Assembly: GCF_002399615.1 (NCBI RefSeq)
Contig: NZ_DHDZ01000022.1
Span: 1 to 27,425 of the forward strand
Length of the DNA: 27,425 nucleotides
Reading direction: 5' to 3'
Source of the DNA: Pedobacter sp. UBA4863
GTDB lineage: Bacteria > Bacteroidota > Bacteroidia > Sphingobacteriales > Sphingobacteriaceae
The position numbers and the translations under genes are program-made. Position 1 is the stretch's first letter, and each line of letters starts with the position of its first letter. The notes below the pieces were generated by a model. The model had not been told where the DNA came from. It saw only the letters and a program-made list of their open reading frames with translations, and made no database searches. Positions 14,592 to 22,385 of the stretch are shown in pieces.

Positions 14592-15329
14592 GTGTTTGGT
14601 CTATTTAAAAAACAACCTAAAGAGCCTAGTATCGATTTTTCGTCGATAGTTACCGATATGCACTCGCATATTATTCCTGCTATAGACGATGGTGCGCCTA
14701 ATTTGGAAGCCGCATTAGCGATGGCCAGAAAATACGTGGCCTTAGGCTTTAAAAAAGTGATTGCTACACCACACGTAATGGCCGATTTTTACCGAAATAC
14801 GCCAGATACGATTAGTAAAGGTTTAGATATTTTACGTGAAGGCTTGCTTAAAAATGAAATTGAGCTAGAAGTAGAAGCCGCCGCCGAATATTATTTTGAT
14901 GAAACTTTCATCAATAAACTAGCTAGGAAAGAAGTTTTGGGCTTTGGCAATAACTATCTTTTGTTTGAGCTTTCTTACATTAACCAGCCGCCAAACCTGT
15001 TAGATTTACTTTTCAAGATACAGGATGCAGGTTTTTATCCGGTATTGGCGCATCCAGAGCGTTATCCTTACTATCACGGTAGTATAGAGAATTATCAGCA
15101 GATTAAAGAGTACGGTTGCTTTTTACAACTGAATACCATTTCGCTAACTGGTTATTATGGTAAGGGGGTGAAAAATGCCGCAGAAAGTTTGGTAGATCAT
15201 AATTGTATTTCTTTTTTAGGTAGCGATATGCACCATTTGCGCCATGCACAGGTGTTAAAAGAGAGCTTAAATTCTTCTAGGGTAGAGCGCTTAATAACGC
15301 AAGGGCAGTTAAATAATGTACTGATTTAA
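14592..15329 (+). CDS. CpsB/YwqE-type protein-tyrosine phosphatase (PHP domain)
   Basis: Metal-dependent phosphatase of the PHP superfamily that removes phosphate from tyrosine-rich tails of capsule co-polymerase kinases (CpsD/Wzc-like); 245 aa, cytoplasmic. Metal ligands are visible: HSHIIPAIDDG (His24, His26, Asp32), ATPH (His61), Glu99 in AAAEYY, HPER (His154, Glu156) and SDMHH (Asp212, His214). The start is GTG 14592, giving MFGLFKK; no ATG exists before the first motif. It follows the unknown gene by 47 nt and may be co-transcribed. The cognate tyrosine kinase is not in the window. Its presence beside sugar-nucleotide and transferase genes supports a capsule or exopolysaccharide role. 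Confidence 0.92.
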   Translation: MFGLFKKQPKEPSIDFSSIVTDMHSHIIPAIDDGAPNLEAALAMARKYVALGFKKVIATPHVMADFYRNTPDTISKGLDILREGLLKNEIELEVEAAAEYYFDETFINKLARKEVLGFGNNYLLFELSYINQPPNLLDLLFKIQDAGFYPVLAHPERYPYYHGSIENYQQIKEYGCFLQLNTISLTGYYGKGVKNAAESLVDHNCISFLGSDMHHLRHAQVLKESLNSSRVERLITQGQLNNVLI

Positions 15330-15382
15330 AGTTCTGCCAAGCATTATTGGCTTTAAAATATAAACCTTATTGTAGCGATATC

Positions 15383-15429
15383 CTCCAATTTGTAAAATTG
15401 GAGATTTAGCGAAAAGAAGGGCTCCAATT
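15383..15429. repeat. hairpin with a third matching arm in a convergent intergenic region
   Basis: CTCCAATTT (15383-15391) and AAATTGGAG (15395-15403) form a perfect 9-bp stem with a 3-nt loop. CTCCAATT recurs at 15422-15429, so the middle arm could pair with either side. The region 15330-15511 separates the phosphatase from the convergent permease gene and contains no gene. Neither strand shows a good T run after the hairpin, so a terminator role is uncertain. Confidence 0.4.
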
Positions 15430-15511
15430 GCCAAGTATAACCTACACTTGTTTTTCCGAAAAAATCTCCTCAGTTAGAAAGTGTTTGCTTTGGCGTGATG
15501 TATAAGGGCTT

Positions 15512-16744
15512 TTACTCGTAACGTAAAGCTTCTACCGGATCTAGCTTAGATGCTTTTTGTGCCGGATAGTACCCAGAAATAATACCCACGCCAATACAAA
15601 GCACCAAGCCACCGCCAATAAACAGCCAAGGGATGATAAAGCCGCCGCTCATGGCCATAGAAATGATGTTGCCCAGCGCAACGCCCAATAAAATACCCAT
15701 TATGCCGCCAAGTAAGCAAATAACAATGGCTTCTATTAAAAACTGTTTGCGTATTACTACCGGGTTAGCGCCAATGGCCTTTCTTATGCCAATTTCGCGA
15801 GTACGCTCGGTAACCGATACCAGCATAATGTTCATTAAAGCAATGGAGGCACCAAGTAGCGTAATAATGCCAATGGCCATACCGCCAATTTTCACCACTT
15901 TTAGGTTCTCTATTAAAGTTTGCGCTACAGAATCGCTTTTGGTAATTTCGAAGTTGTTGCCTTCGCCAATTTTTATCTTCCTAATGCTTCTAAATGTAGC
16001 AGTAGATTCGCCAATAATATTGTCAACCATGTTGCCGTTAGGTACAATTACTGTAATGGTGTACGATGGGTTGGCGTTGGAGTTGATAAGTTTTGCCTTA
16101 AATAAAGGTACGTAAACGGCTCTATCTATACTTGCGCCCATGCTAGAACCCTTTTCGGCAAGTACGCCTACAATTCTTAATCTATTGCTACCTGCCGTAA
16201 TTACTTTATCTAATGGGCTGGCATCTTTAAATAAACTTTTGGCAATTTCGGCGCCTATAATGCAAATATTAGTCCCGCTCAAAGATTCCGAAGCGTTAAA
16301 GCTTCTTCCTTCAGAAAGTGCCAGGCCTTTGGCAGCTAAGCCATTTTCGTCTATGCCTTGTATGTTAATGTTGGGGTTGGTTTTTTCTTGGTTGTATTTT
16401 ACGGTTGAGCCACCACTAGCAAAAACACTGATAGACACCGTTGCTGGTGTATTTAATCGTTCTTTAAATTTTAGTGCGTCTTCATATCTAATGGGCTTGT
16501 AGCTTTTTGGCCTTTCGCCAGAGCCTCCAATTCTAATGCCTGTGCCTCTATTTCTAATGGTAAAAGAGTTGGCGCCCATGCTCGAAAACGCATCTGTCAT
16601 TTTTTTCTCAATGGCATCAATAGTGGTTAAAATCCCCACCAAAGCCGAAATTCCGATAGCTATAATAAGTGCGGTAAGAAAAGTACGCAAGCGGTTACTT
16701 TTAATAGATTGCATGGCTAATCGTACATTTTCTATGTAATTCAT
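15512..16744 (-). CDS. ABC transporter permease, MacB/FtsX type
   Basis: Inner-membrane permease of the type VII ABC (MacB/LolCE/FtsX) group, which uses ATP hydrolysis to drive periplasmic mechanical work such as export of peptides, antibiotics or lipoproteins; 410 aa, usual length. One membrane helix lies near residues 20-40, a large periplasmic MacB_PCD domain spans about 41-280, and three helices follow at about 285-311, 333-362 and 368-391. The FtsX signature TERTREIGIRKAIGA is at 312-326 and the usual ending DPVEALRYE at 402-410. Its ATPase and membrane-fusion partners are not adjacent; the upstream gene on this strand is the Fe-S carrier, behind a terminator. Substrate unknown. Confidence 0.92.
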   Translation of the reverse strand: MNYIENVRLAMQSIKSNRLRTFLTALIIAIGISALVGILTTIDAIEKKMTDAFSSMGANSFTIRNRGTGIRIGGSGERPKSYKPIRYEDALKFKERLNTPATVSISVFASGGSTVKYNQEKTNPNINIQGIDENGLAAKGLALSEGRSFNASESLSGTNICIIGAEIAKSLFKDASPLDKVITAGSNRLRIVGVLAEKGSSMGASIDRAVYVPLFKAKLINSNANPSYTITVIVPNGNMVDNIIGESTATFRSIRKIKIGEGNNFEITKSDSVAQTLIENLKVVKIGGMAIGIITLLGASIALMNIMLVSVTERTREIGIRKAIGANPVVIRKQFLIEAIVICLLGGIMGILLGVALGNIISMAMSGGFIIPWLFIGGGLVLCIGVGIISGYYPAQKASKLDPVEALRYE

Positions 16745-16820
16745 GGTGGTTTTTAGCTAGGATTATTTATGTAATATTGCACTTGCTTTAGTGTTTTTAA
16801 ATTTAAACCTTGTTAAGGTA

Positions 16821-16854
16821 AAAATAAAAAGTCTCATTGCTAAGACAACGAGAC
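16821..16854 (-). terminator. intrinsic terminator of the A-type Fe-S carrier gene
   Basis: On the minus strand GTCTCGTTG pairs with CAATGAGAC (16846-16854 with 16831-16839, one G-U pair) around a 6-nt loop, followed by TTTTTATTTT. This separates the Fe-S carrier gene from the downstream permease gene. Confidence 0.75.
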
Positions 16855-16914
16855 CTTTTAAAATGTTACAAATATATTTTAAGCTATGGTTACTTGCCAA
16901 ACAGGCAAGATAAT

Positions 16915-17268
16915 TTATACAGCAAAACTAGATCCGCAGCCACAACTACTGGTAGCGTTAGGATTGTTGAAAGTAAACCCTCTAGAATTAAGCCCATTTT
17001 GCCAATCTATTTGCATGCCTAAGAGATACATTTGGTGAGCCTTGTTCATAAATACTTTAATGCCGTCAATTATATATTCTTGATCGCCATCTTTCTTTTG
17101 GTCGAAACCCAGTACGTAGTTCATGCCCGAACAGCCACCGCCCTCAACGCCAACACGTAAGCCAAAATCTTCGGCAATTTCTTGTTGGTCTTTAAGTTTC
17201 ATCAGTTCGGTAACGGCACCTGGGGTAAAGGTTACGGGCGCAAAAGTTGTTTCAACAGTATTACTCAT
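16915..17268 (-). CDS. A-type iron-sulfur cluster carrier (IscA/SufA/ErpA family)
   Basis: Small scaffold/carrier that delivers Fe-S clusters to apoproteins in the cytoplasm; 117 aa, typical. The three cluster-binding cysteines are all present: Cys46 in GGGCSGMN, and Cys109 and Cys111 in the C-terminal SCGCGSSF. The fold-defining segments ITPGA-like (FTPGAVTEL) and DGIKVFM are in place. Monocistronic: its own -7 element lies 24 nt upstream and a strong terminator lies downstream. IscA, SufA and ErpA cannot be told apart from sequence alone here. The ispH and possible hemH cluster proteins elsewhere in the window are typical clients (inference only). Confidence 0.95.
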   Translation of the reverse strand: MSNTVETTFAPVTFTPGAVTELMKLKDQQEIAEDFGLRVGVEGGGCSGMNYVLGFDQKKDGDQEYIIDGIKVFMNKAHQMYLLGMQIDWQNGLNSRGFTFNNPNATSSCGCGSSFAV

Positions 17269-17292
17269 CTTCTAAATTAAAATTATGATGAA

Positions 17293-17300
17293 CAAATATA
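17293..17300 (-). promoter_or_regulatory. -7 promoter element of the A-type carrier gene
   Basis: Reads TATATTTG on the minus strand, an exact TAnnTTTG match, 24 nt upstream of the ATG at 17268. Confidence 0.55.
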
Positions 17301-17364
17301 AATATTTATGTACATTTTTGCCTCTCGTAACAACTAATATTACGGTGTATAAACAAAACTTAAA

Positions 17365-17895
17365 ATGGATTTGAGCAAATTACTTCTTAATTCGGCAAGT
17401 TTGGCCTTGGGCGGTATCATGATAGTTATTGTGGCCTATTATATGATAAGGAACGATATTATGAGCTTTTTGAGCGAAAGAAAAAAGATTGCCATTCCAG
17501 AAAATAAAGCTACTTTGTTGCAACTGCGATTACAGGCCCACGAGCGGATGATTGTTTTTGTTGATAGGATTAATCCGTCGAATTTATTGTTGCGCTTGCA
17601 CCAGCAGGGGATAGAAGTTAGTGTGTTGCAGGTAATAGCTGTTAATGAAATAAAAACAGAATTTCAGCATAATATTGCTCAACAACTGTACGTAGAAGCA
17701 ACTACATGGAAAGTAATTAGCAAGCTGAAAGATGATACCATTGCCATGATTAACGGTGCCGTTAAAAACTTAGCTACCGATGCTCCGGGCATAGAACTGA
17801 GTAAGAAAGTGCTTCATCGGATGAGTGAGATGGAGGAAAATCCTTACGAATTAACTATTGGGCTTATTAAGCAAGATATACATAAATTGTTTTAA
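17365..17895 (+). CDS. uncharacterised single-pass membrane protein found beside methylmalonyl-CoA mutase
   Basis: A 176-aa protein with one N-terminal membrane helix (about 11-28) and a soluble helical domain probably facing the cytoplasm. The segment LRLQAHERMIVFVDRINPSN (54-73) followed by LLLR matches, from memory, a conserved block of a domain-of-unknown-function family common in Bacteroidota. Genes of this family often precede a methylmalonyl-CoA mutase gene, as here (74-nt gap). No catalytic motif is visible. A structural or assembly role for the mutase at the membrane is conceivable but unsupported. Base composition resembles the neighbours, so there is no sign of recent transfer. Confidence 0.85.
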   Translation: MDLSKLLLNSASLALGGIMIVIVAYYMIRNDIMSFLSERKKIAIPENKATLLQLRLQAHERMIVFVDRINPSNLLLRLHQQGIEVSVLQVIAVNEIKTEFQHNIAQQLYVEATTWKVISKLKDDTIAMINGAVKNLATDAPGIELSKKVLHRMSEMEENPYELTIGLIKQDIHKLF

Positions 17896-17969
17896 GTTTA
17901 ATTGTTTAGTGGATGGTTGAACTATGAACGGTTAACCGCTGCTACGATTAATCAGTTAACCAAATAACC

Positions 17970-19514
17970 ATGGACAAAAAATATACTACCACATCTGGAA
18001 TAGAAATAAAGGAGGTGTACCCCGCTGTGCCTTCAAAGCAAGAACTTCCGGGGCAGTTCCCATTTACCAGAGGGGTGCAAAAAGACATGTATCGTGGCCG
18101 TTTATGGACTATGCGCCAATATGCGGGTTTTTCAACAGCCGAAGAATCTAATAAACGTTACCATTATTTATTGGCACAAGGCACCATGGGCTTATCGGTA
18201 GCGTTTGATTTGCCCACCCAAATTGGTTATGATTCTGATGACGCTATGGCCGAGGGAGAAGTAGGTAAGGTGGGCGTAGCCATAGATTCGTTAAAAGATA
18301 TGGAGGTTTTGTTTGATGGCATAGAACTACAAAAAATTACCACTTCTATGACCATTAATGCCACTGCTGCTATCTTGTTGGCCATGTATATCGCATTAGC
18401 GAAAAAGCAGGGCGCAGACTTGCAACAGCTTTCAGGAACTATACAGAACGATATATTAAAAGAATATGCAGCAAGAGGCACCTATATTTACCCGCCAAAA
18501 CCTTCCATGCGTATCATTACCGATATTTTTGAGTATTGTGGCAAAGAACTGCCCAAATGGAATACCATCTCTATTTCGGGCTATCATATTCGTGAGGCTG
18601 GTGCAACAGCGGTGCAGGAATTGGCGTTTACGCTAGCCAATGGAAAGGCATATTTAAACGCAGCACTTCAGAAAGGCTTAGATGTGAATGTTTTTGCTAA
18701 ACGATTATCATTCTTCTTTAACTGTCATAATAATTTCTTTGAAGAAATTGCAAAGTTTAGAGCAGCAAGGCGGATGTGGGCAAATATTGTTAAAAGCTTG
18801 GGCGCTACAGACGAAAAAGCCATGATGCTACGCTTCCATACCCAAACTGGGGGCTCTACACTTACTGCACAGCAACCTTTAAATAATGTGGTTAGGGTGG
18901 CTAACCAGGCCTTGGCGGCAGTGTTGGGCGGTACACAATCGTTACATACCAATGGTTACGACGAAGCATTGTCTTTACCAACAGAAGCTGCGGCCAAAAT
19001 CGCCCTGCGTACCCAACAAATAATTGCTTTTGAAAGTGGCGTTACCGATACTGTTGATCCTTTGGCGGGCTCTTACTTTATAGAAACGCTTACCGATGAA
19101 GTGGAAGCCGCCGCAAATATATATATGGATAAGATAGAAGTAATGGGGGGGGCGGTAAACGCAATAGAGTCTGGTTATATGCAACAAGAAATTGCTAGTG
19201 CTTCGTACCAATACCAACAAGAGATAGAGAGCGCCCAACGTGTTATTGTAGGTGTAAATAAATTTACGCAGAAAGAAGAGCGTTTTAATGAGATGCTTAA
19301 CATAGATGAAACGGTAAGGGTTACACAGATTGAAAAACTGAAAAAGTTAAAAGCAGAGCGAAATAATGAAGCTGTAGAAGCTGCATTGTTGAACTTAAAA
19401 AATAAAGCCCGAGGAACGGAAAATTTAATGCCATTTATATTGCTTGCTGTAGAAGAATATGCTACCTTAGGAGAAATAGCGAATTGTTTGAGAGAAGTGT
19501 TTGGCGAATACTAA
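17970..19514 (+). CDS. methylmalonyl-CoA mutase, catalytic (large) subunit without B12-binding domain
   Basis: Catalytic TIM-barrel subunit of the adenosylcobalamin-dependent enzyme that interconverts (R)-methylmalonyl-CoA and succinyl-CoA in propionate metabolism; 514 aa, cytoplasmic. Key residues align with the Propionibacterium enzyme at constant spacing: Tyr51 (Tyr89) in RQYAGFSTAEESN, Arg169 (Arg207) in AARGTYIYPP, and His206 (His244) in ISGYHIREAGA. Tyr plus Arg is the methylmalonyl-specific pair; isobutyryl-CoA mutases have Phe and Gln. The protein ends after the barrel and linker, with no DxHxxG cobalamin domain, so it needs a separate B12-binding subunit that is not in this window. 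Preceded by the one-TM gene, followed by a 206-nt gap before dnaA. Confidence 0.93.
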   Translation: MDKKYTTTSGIEIKEVYPAVPSKQELPGQFPFTRGVQKDMYRGRLWTMRQYAGFSTAEESNKRYHYLLAQGTMGLSVAFDLPTQIGYDSDDAMAEGEVGKVGVAIDSLKDMEVLFDGIELQKITTSMTINATAAILLAMYIALAKKQGADLQQLSGTIQNDILKEYAARGTYIYPPKPSMRIITDIFEYCGKELPKWNTISISGYHIREAGATAVQELAFTLANGKAYLNAALQKGLDVNVFAKRLSFFFNCHNNFFEEIAKFRAARRMWANIVKSLGATDEKAMMLRFHTQTGGSTLTAQQPLNNVVRVANQALAAVLGGTQSLHTNGYDEALSLPTEAAAKIALRTQQIIAFESGVTDTVDPLAGSYFIETLTDEVEAAANIYMDKIEVMGGAVNAIESGYMQQEIASASYQYQQEIESAQRVIVGVNKFTQKEERFNEMLNIDETVRVTQIEKLKKLKAERNNEAVEAALLNLKNKARGTENLMPFILLAVEEYATLGEIANCLREVFGEY

Positions 19515-19720
19515 AAACACACCAAAAAGAAGGATAAAAAATAGTTATTAACATCAATTATTGAGGTGGGGCTGTGTATGGTGTTGCTGATTAGCTAGTT
19601 ACGAAATAGTTCAAAAAAATGTTTAAAATGTTGATAATTTTTTGAATATTCGAAGTCCCAAAGGCAAGGGTTTAACCAATGCCTACTAAGACTGAAAACC
19701 AATAAATTATAGAAAACGAT

Positions 19721-21151
19721 ATGGAAAAAACTTGTACCGAAGTGTGGAATAGCTGTCTTCAGATTATTAAGGATAATATCCCGAATCAAAGTTTCAAAAC
19801 TTGGTTCGAACCGATATCGGCCCTTAAGTTAGAAGGTAAGGTGTTAACCATACAGGTGCCTAGTTTATTTTTTTACGAATGGCTTGAAGAACACTATGTT
19901 GGTTTGCTTAGAAAAACAGTAAAAAAACAATTAGGAGACGAAGGTAGATTAGAGTATAATATTGTGGTAGATAAATCGTCAGGAACTGGTTCTCCATATA
20001 CTACCAATATGCCCTCTAATGGAAACGGAGCCGAGGCAAAAACACAATCGATGCCTATTCCGGTTTCCATTAACAAAGACATTAAAAATCCGTTCATTAT
20101 ACCAGGCTTAAAAAAGTTAAACGTAGATCCGCAATTAAACCCTAATTATACTTTTGATAATTATATTGAGGGAGATTGTAACCGTTTAGCACGTTCGGCA
20201 GGATATGCGGTAGCTGCAAAACCGGGAGGCACTTCTTTTAATCCTTTAATGATTTATGGCGGTGTGGGTTTGGGTAAAACCCATTTGGCACAGGCTATTG
20301 GTAATGAGATTAAACGTAACGTGCCAGATAAACTGGTAATTTATGTGTCTTGCGAAAAGTTTTGCCAACAGTTTGTAGACTCATTAAAAAATAATACCAT
20401 CAACGACTTTGTTAACTTTTACCAAGCAATGGATGTGATTATTATGGATGATGTACACAACTTTGCAGGAAAAGAAAAAACACAGGACATCTTCTTCCAT
20501 ATTTTTAACCATTTGCACCAATCGGGTAAGCAGGTTATTTTAACATCTGATAAAGCACCTAAAGATTTAGCAGGTTTAGAAGAGAGGTTGTTGAGCCGTT
20601 TTAAATGGGGCTTGTCGGCAGATTTGCAAGTGCCAGATTTAGAAACACGTGTAGCTATTCTTAAAAAGAAAATGTATGCCGATGGTATTGAGCTGCCAGG
20701 AGAGGTGGTTGAATACGTGGCACATAACATTGATAATAATGTTCGTGAGCTAGAAGGCGCAATGGTTTCGTTGTTAGCCCAATCTACCTTGAATAAGAAA
20801 GATATCGATTTAGCGTTAGCTAAACAGATGTTGAAGAACTTTATTAAAAATACCTCGAAAGAAATTTCGATGGAATATATACAAAAATTGGTTTGCGAAT
20901 ATTTTGAAGTGCCGGTTGATATGGTGAAATCGCAAACACGTAAACGCGAAATTGTTCAGGCCCGTCAAATCTCTATGTATTTGTCAAAAAGCCATACTAA
21001 ATCATCTTTAAAAACCATTGGGGCCTTCTTTGGCGGTAGAGATCACTCAACCGTAATTTATGCTTGCCAAACGGTAGAAGATTTAATTGAAACAGATAAG
21101 AAGTTTAAAGCCTACGTTAACGATATTCAGAAGAAATTGAAAATGAGTTAG
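19721..21151 (+). CDS. dnaA: chromosomal replication initiator protein DnaA
   Basis: ATP-dependent initiator that binds DnaA boxes at oriC and melts DNA for loading of the helicase; 476 aa, cytoplasmic. Domain I (1-80) contains WFEPISALKLEG. A short variable domain II follows. The AAA+ domain III has Walker A GGVGLGKT (180-187), Walker B IIMDDVH (240-246), the arginine-finger region LLSRFKWG (290-297) and the sensor-2 segment NVRELEGA (340-347). Domain IV contains the DNA-binding signature GGRDHSTVIYACQTV (438-452). In the 206 nt upstream I see no cluster of TTATnCACA boxes, so oriC is not evident here. A long palindromic terminator follows. Confidence 0.98.
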   Translation: MEKTCTEVWNSCLQIIKDNIPNQSFKTWFEPISALKLEGKVLTIQVPSLFFYEWLEEHYVGLLRKTVKKQLGDEGRLEYNIVVDKSSGTGSPYTTNMPSNGNGAEAKTQSMPIPVSINKDIKNPFIIPGLKKLNVDPQLNPNYTFDNYIEGDCNRLARSAGYAVAAKPGGTSFNPLMIYGGVGLGKTHLAQAIGNEIKRNVPDKLVIYVSCEKFCQQFVDSLKNNTINDFVNFYQAMDVIIMDDVHNFAGKEKTQDIFFHIFNHLHQSGKQVILTSDKAPKDLAGLEERLLSRFKWGLSADLQVPDLETRVAILKKKMYADGIELPGEVVEYVAHNIDNNVRELEGAMVSLLAQSTLNKKDIDLALAKQMLKNFIKNTSKEISMEYIQKLVCEYFEVPVDMVKSQTRKREIVQARQISMYLSKSHTKSSLKTIGAFFGGRDHSTVIYACQTVEDLIETDKKFKAYVNDIQKKLKMS

Positions 21152-21165
21152 TGTTATGTTTTGGT

Positions 21166-21207
21166 ACATAAAAAAAGCTGAGCAAATTTGCTCAGCTTTT
21201 TTTATGT
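21166..21207. terminator. bidirectional terminator between dnaA and the Nudix gene
   Basis: A perfect 42-bp palindrome (21-bp arms, centre between 21186 and 21187) contains GCTGAGC/GCTCAGC flanked by A7 on the left and T7 on the right. It can act as an intrinsic terminator in both directions for the convergent dnaA and Nudix genes. Confidence 0.88.
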
Positions 21208-21261
21208 GCTTAATTGTGATTGCTTTGTGTTTTACAATGACGAAAGATGGAATGGGTTGTA

Positions 21262-21801
21262 CTACAACCTCGCTAATCCGTAAAATAAGGCAGCGGTGTG
21301 TAACGCTTGGTCTATCTTATTATCTTTCAATAGTTGCTTAACTTCTTCAATACTATAAAGTTCTACATTTAAAATCTCATGCTCATCTAAATGTTGTTCG
21401 TGTGTTTTTACACCGCCCTTTAACAGGTAAGTAAAAGTTTGGTTAGTAGATGTTGCTGGGTTTGGGTACAAAGTTGCAATAAGCTCGCAACTATCAAAGC
21501 TATAGCCAGTTTCTTCCAATAGTTCTCTTTTAACAGCAGCTTCGGGCAATTCATCTCCATCAATTACGCCGCCTGGTATTTCTAAGGAGATAATGTCGGC
21601 AGCAAAACGATACTGGCGTACCAAGATAATCTCATTGTTTATAGTAAGCGCAACGGCATTTACCCAATTAGGATATTCAAGTACGTAATAATCATCCTTA
21701 ACGGTTCCATTTTGGAGCTTGCAGGTATCAACCCTTAAGGTTGCCCACTTTTCTTGAACTAAATATTTTGAGGCCAGTTTTTGCCATTTTTCTATTTCCA
21801 T
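21262..21801 (-). CDS. Nudix hydrolase, ADP-ribose pyrophosphatase-like
   Basis: Predicted Mg-dependent hydrolase splitting a nucleoside diphosphate linked to another moiety, most like ADP-ribose pyrophosphatases; 179 aa, cytoplasmic. The complete Nudix box G-x5-E-x7-RELLEETGY lies at 78-100 (Gly78, Glu84, Arg92, Glu93, Glu96, Glu97). The segment YPNWVNAVALT and EIILVRQYRFAADIISLEIPGG fit the ADPRase subgroup, in which the sheet before the box binds substrate. It is the last gene of a minus-strand series after the small unknown gene (138-nt gap with a structured repeat). Exact substrate unproven. Confidence 0.92.
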   Translation of the reverse strand: MEIEKWQKLASKYLVQEKWATLRVDTCKLQNGTVKDDYYVLEYPNWVNAVALTINNEIILVRQYRFAADIISLEIPGGVIDGDELPEAAVKRELLEETGYSFDSCELIATLYPNPATSTNQTFTYLLKGGVKTHEQHLDEHEILNVELYSIEEVKQLLKDNKIDQALHTAALFYGLARL

Positions 21802-21880
21802 GTATGGGTTGTAAAGTTGAAATGTTTTAAGGTTGAAAAGTTGTTTTTTGAATGTGAGTTATTAATTAAATACGCAGTAG

Positions 21881-21931
21881 CTACCCTAATTGATTTCCTC
21901 TCCCTTTTGGGGAGAAATACTCAAAGGGTAG
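21881..21931. repeat. nested inverted repeat, possible dispersed intergenic element
   Basis: CTACCCT (21881-21887) pairs with AGGGTAG (21925-21931), enclosing an inner hairpin TCTCCC (21899-21904) with GGGAGA (21910-21915). The GC-rich arms contrast with the AT-rich surroundings and resemble the short CTCTCCC/GGGAGAG-type repeats scattered between bacterial genes. It lies between the small unknown gene and the Nudix gene. Confidence 0.45.
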
Positions 21932-21939
21932 GGAGGGGC

Positions 21940-22326
21940 TTAAAGGTATTGCTGTATAATTTCTTGTCTATGGAAATTAACCAAATGTACAATTTTATGC
22001 TGCTCTGCTAAAACTTTATAGATAAGGTTTAATCTGGGGGCAATTAGTTGGTTTCTTTCTGTGCTAACTCCCAATTCGTAGTAAAGAAATTCGCTTAAAG
22101 AATCTAATTTCTCTGGTGGCAAATCACTTTCGGCTAACCATTTTTCAAATGTTGCAATAGCAATATCTTCTAAAATTTCTGTTGGCAGTTTGAAAGAGTT
22201 TGTAATGGTTTCATTAAAAAGCGAGTTGGCTTTAGTTAGGTCTCCTTCTAGCTTTAATCCCATAATTCTTGCCAAAACTTGGGCTAGTCTTTCTATCTCC
22301 GCAGTAATTAAATCTTTCCTATACAT
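21940..22326 (-). CDS. small uncharacterised helical protein
   Basis: I do not recognise a characterised family. The 128-aa protein starts MYRKDLITAEIERLAQVLARI and is predicted fully helical, without signal peptide, membrane span, cysteines or catalytic motif. The opening, a dyad of charged and hydrophobic positions around ERLAQVLARIMGL, resembles the start of some small proteins of unknown function in Firmicutes (a weak, memory-based likeness). The middle segment LPPEKLDSLSEFLYYELG looks like a helical-repeat turn. It lies 59 nt after the Gly-rich TPM gene on the same strand, so may be the tail of the lemA-TPM unit. A real gene is likely because the start, stop and spacing fit the neighbours. 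Confidence 0.75.
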   Translation of the reverse strand: MYRKDLITAEIERLAQVLARIMGLKLEGDLTKANSLFNETITNSFKLPTEILEDIAIATFEKWLAESDLPPEKLDSLSEFLYYELGVSTERNQLIAPRLNLIYKVLAEQHKIVHLVNFHRQEIIQQYL

Positions 22327-22385
22327 TTTTAATGTTTAAATGTTGCAGGCAATCGTAATTTGTAACTCTAAAATGGTATGTTGTT

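Noticed and set aside
16893..16909. CTTGCC/GGCAAG hairpin just after the A-type carrier stop codon
   Set aside because: Short stem with no T run; the stronger terminator at 16821-16854 explains termination.
17929..17962. GGTTAAC/GTTAACC inverted repeat before the mutase gene
   Set aside because: Seven-base arms in AT-rich sequence with no further support as an operator or terminator.
17970..19514. Mutase as isobutyryl-CoA or hydroxyisobutyryl-CoA mutase
   Set aside because: Tyr51 and Arg169, at the exact spacing of Tyr89/Arg207, are the methylmalonyl-specific residues.
19515..19720. oriC next to dnaA
   Set aside because: No cluster of TTATnCACA boxes or 13-mer repeats was found; only a single poor match (TGTGTATGG).
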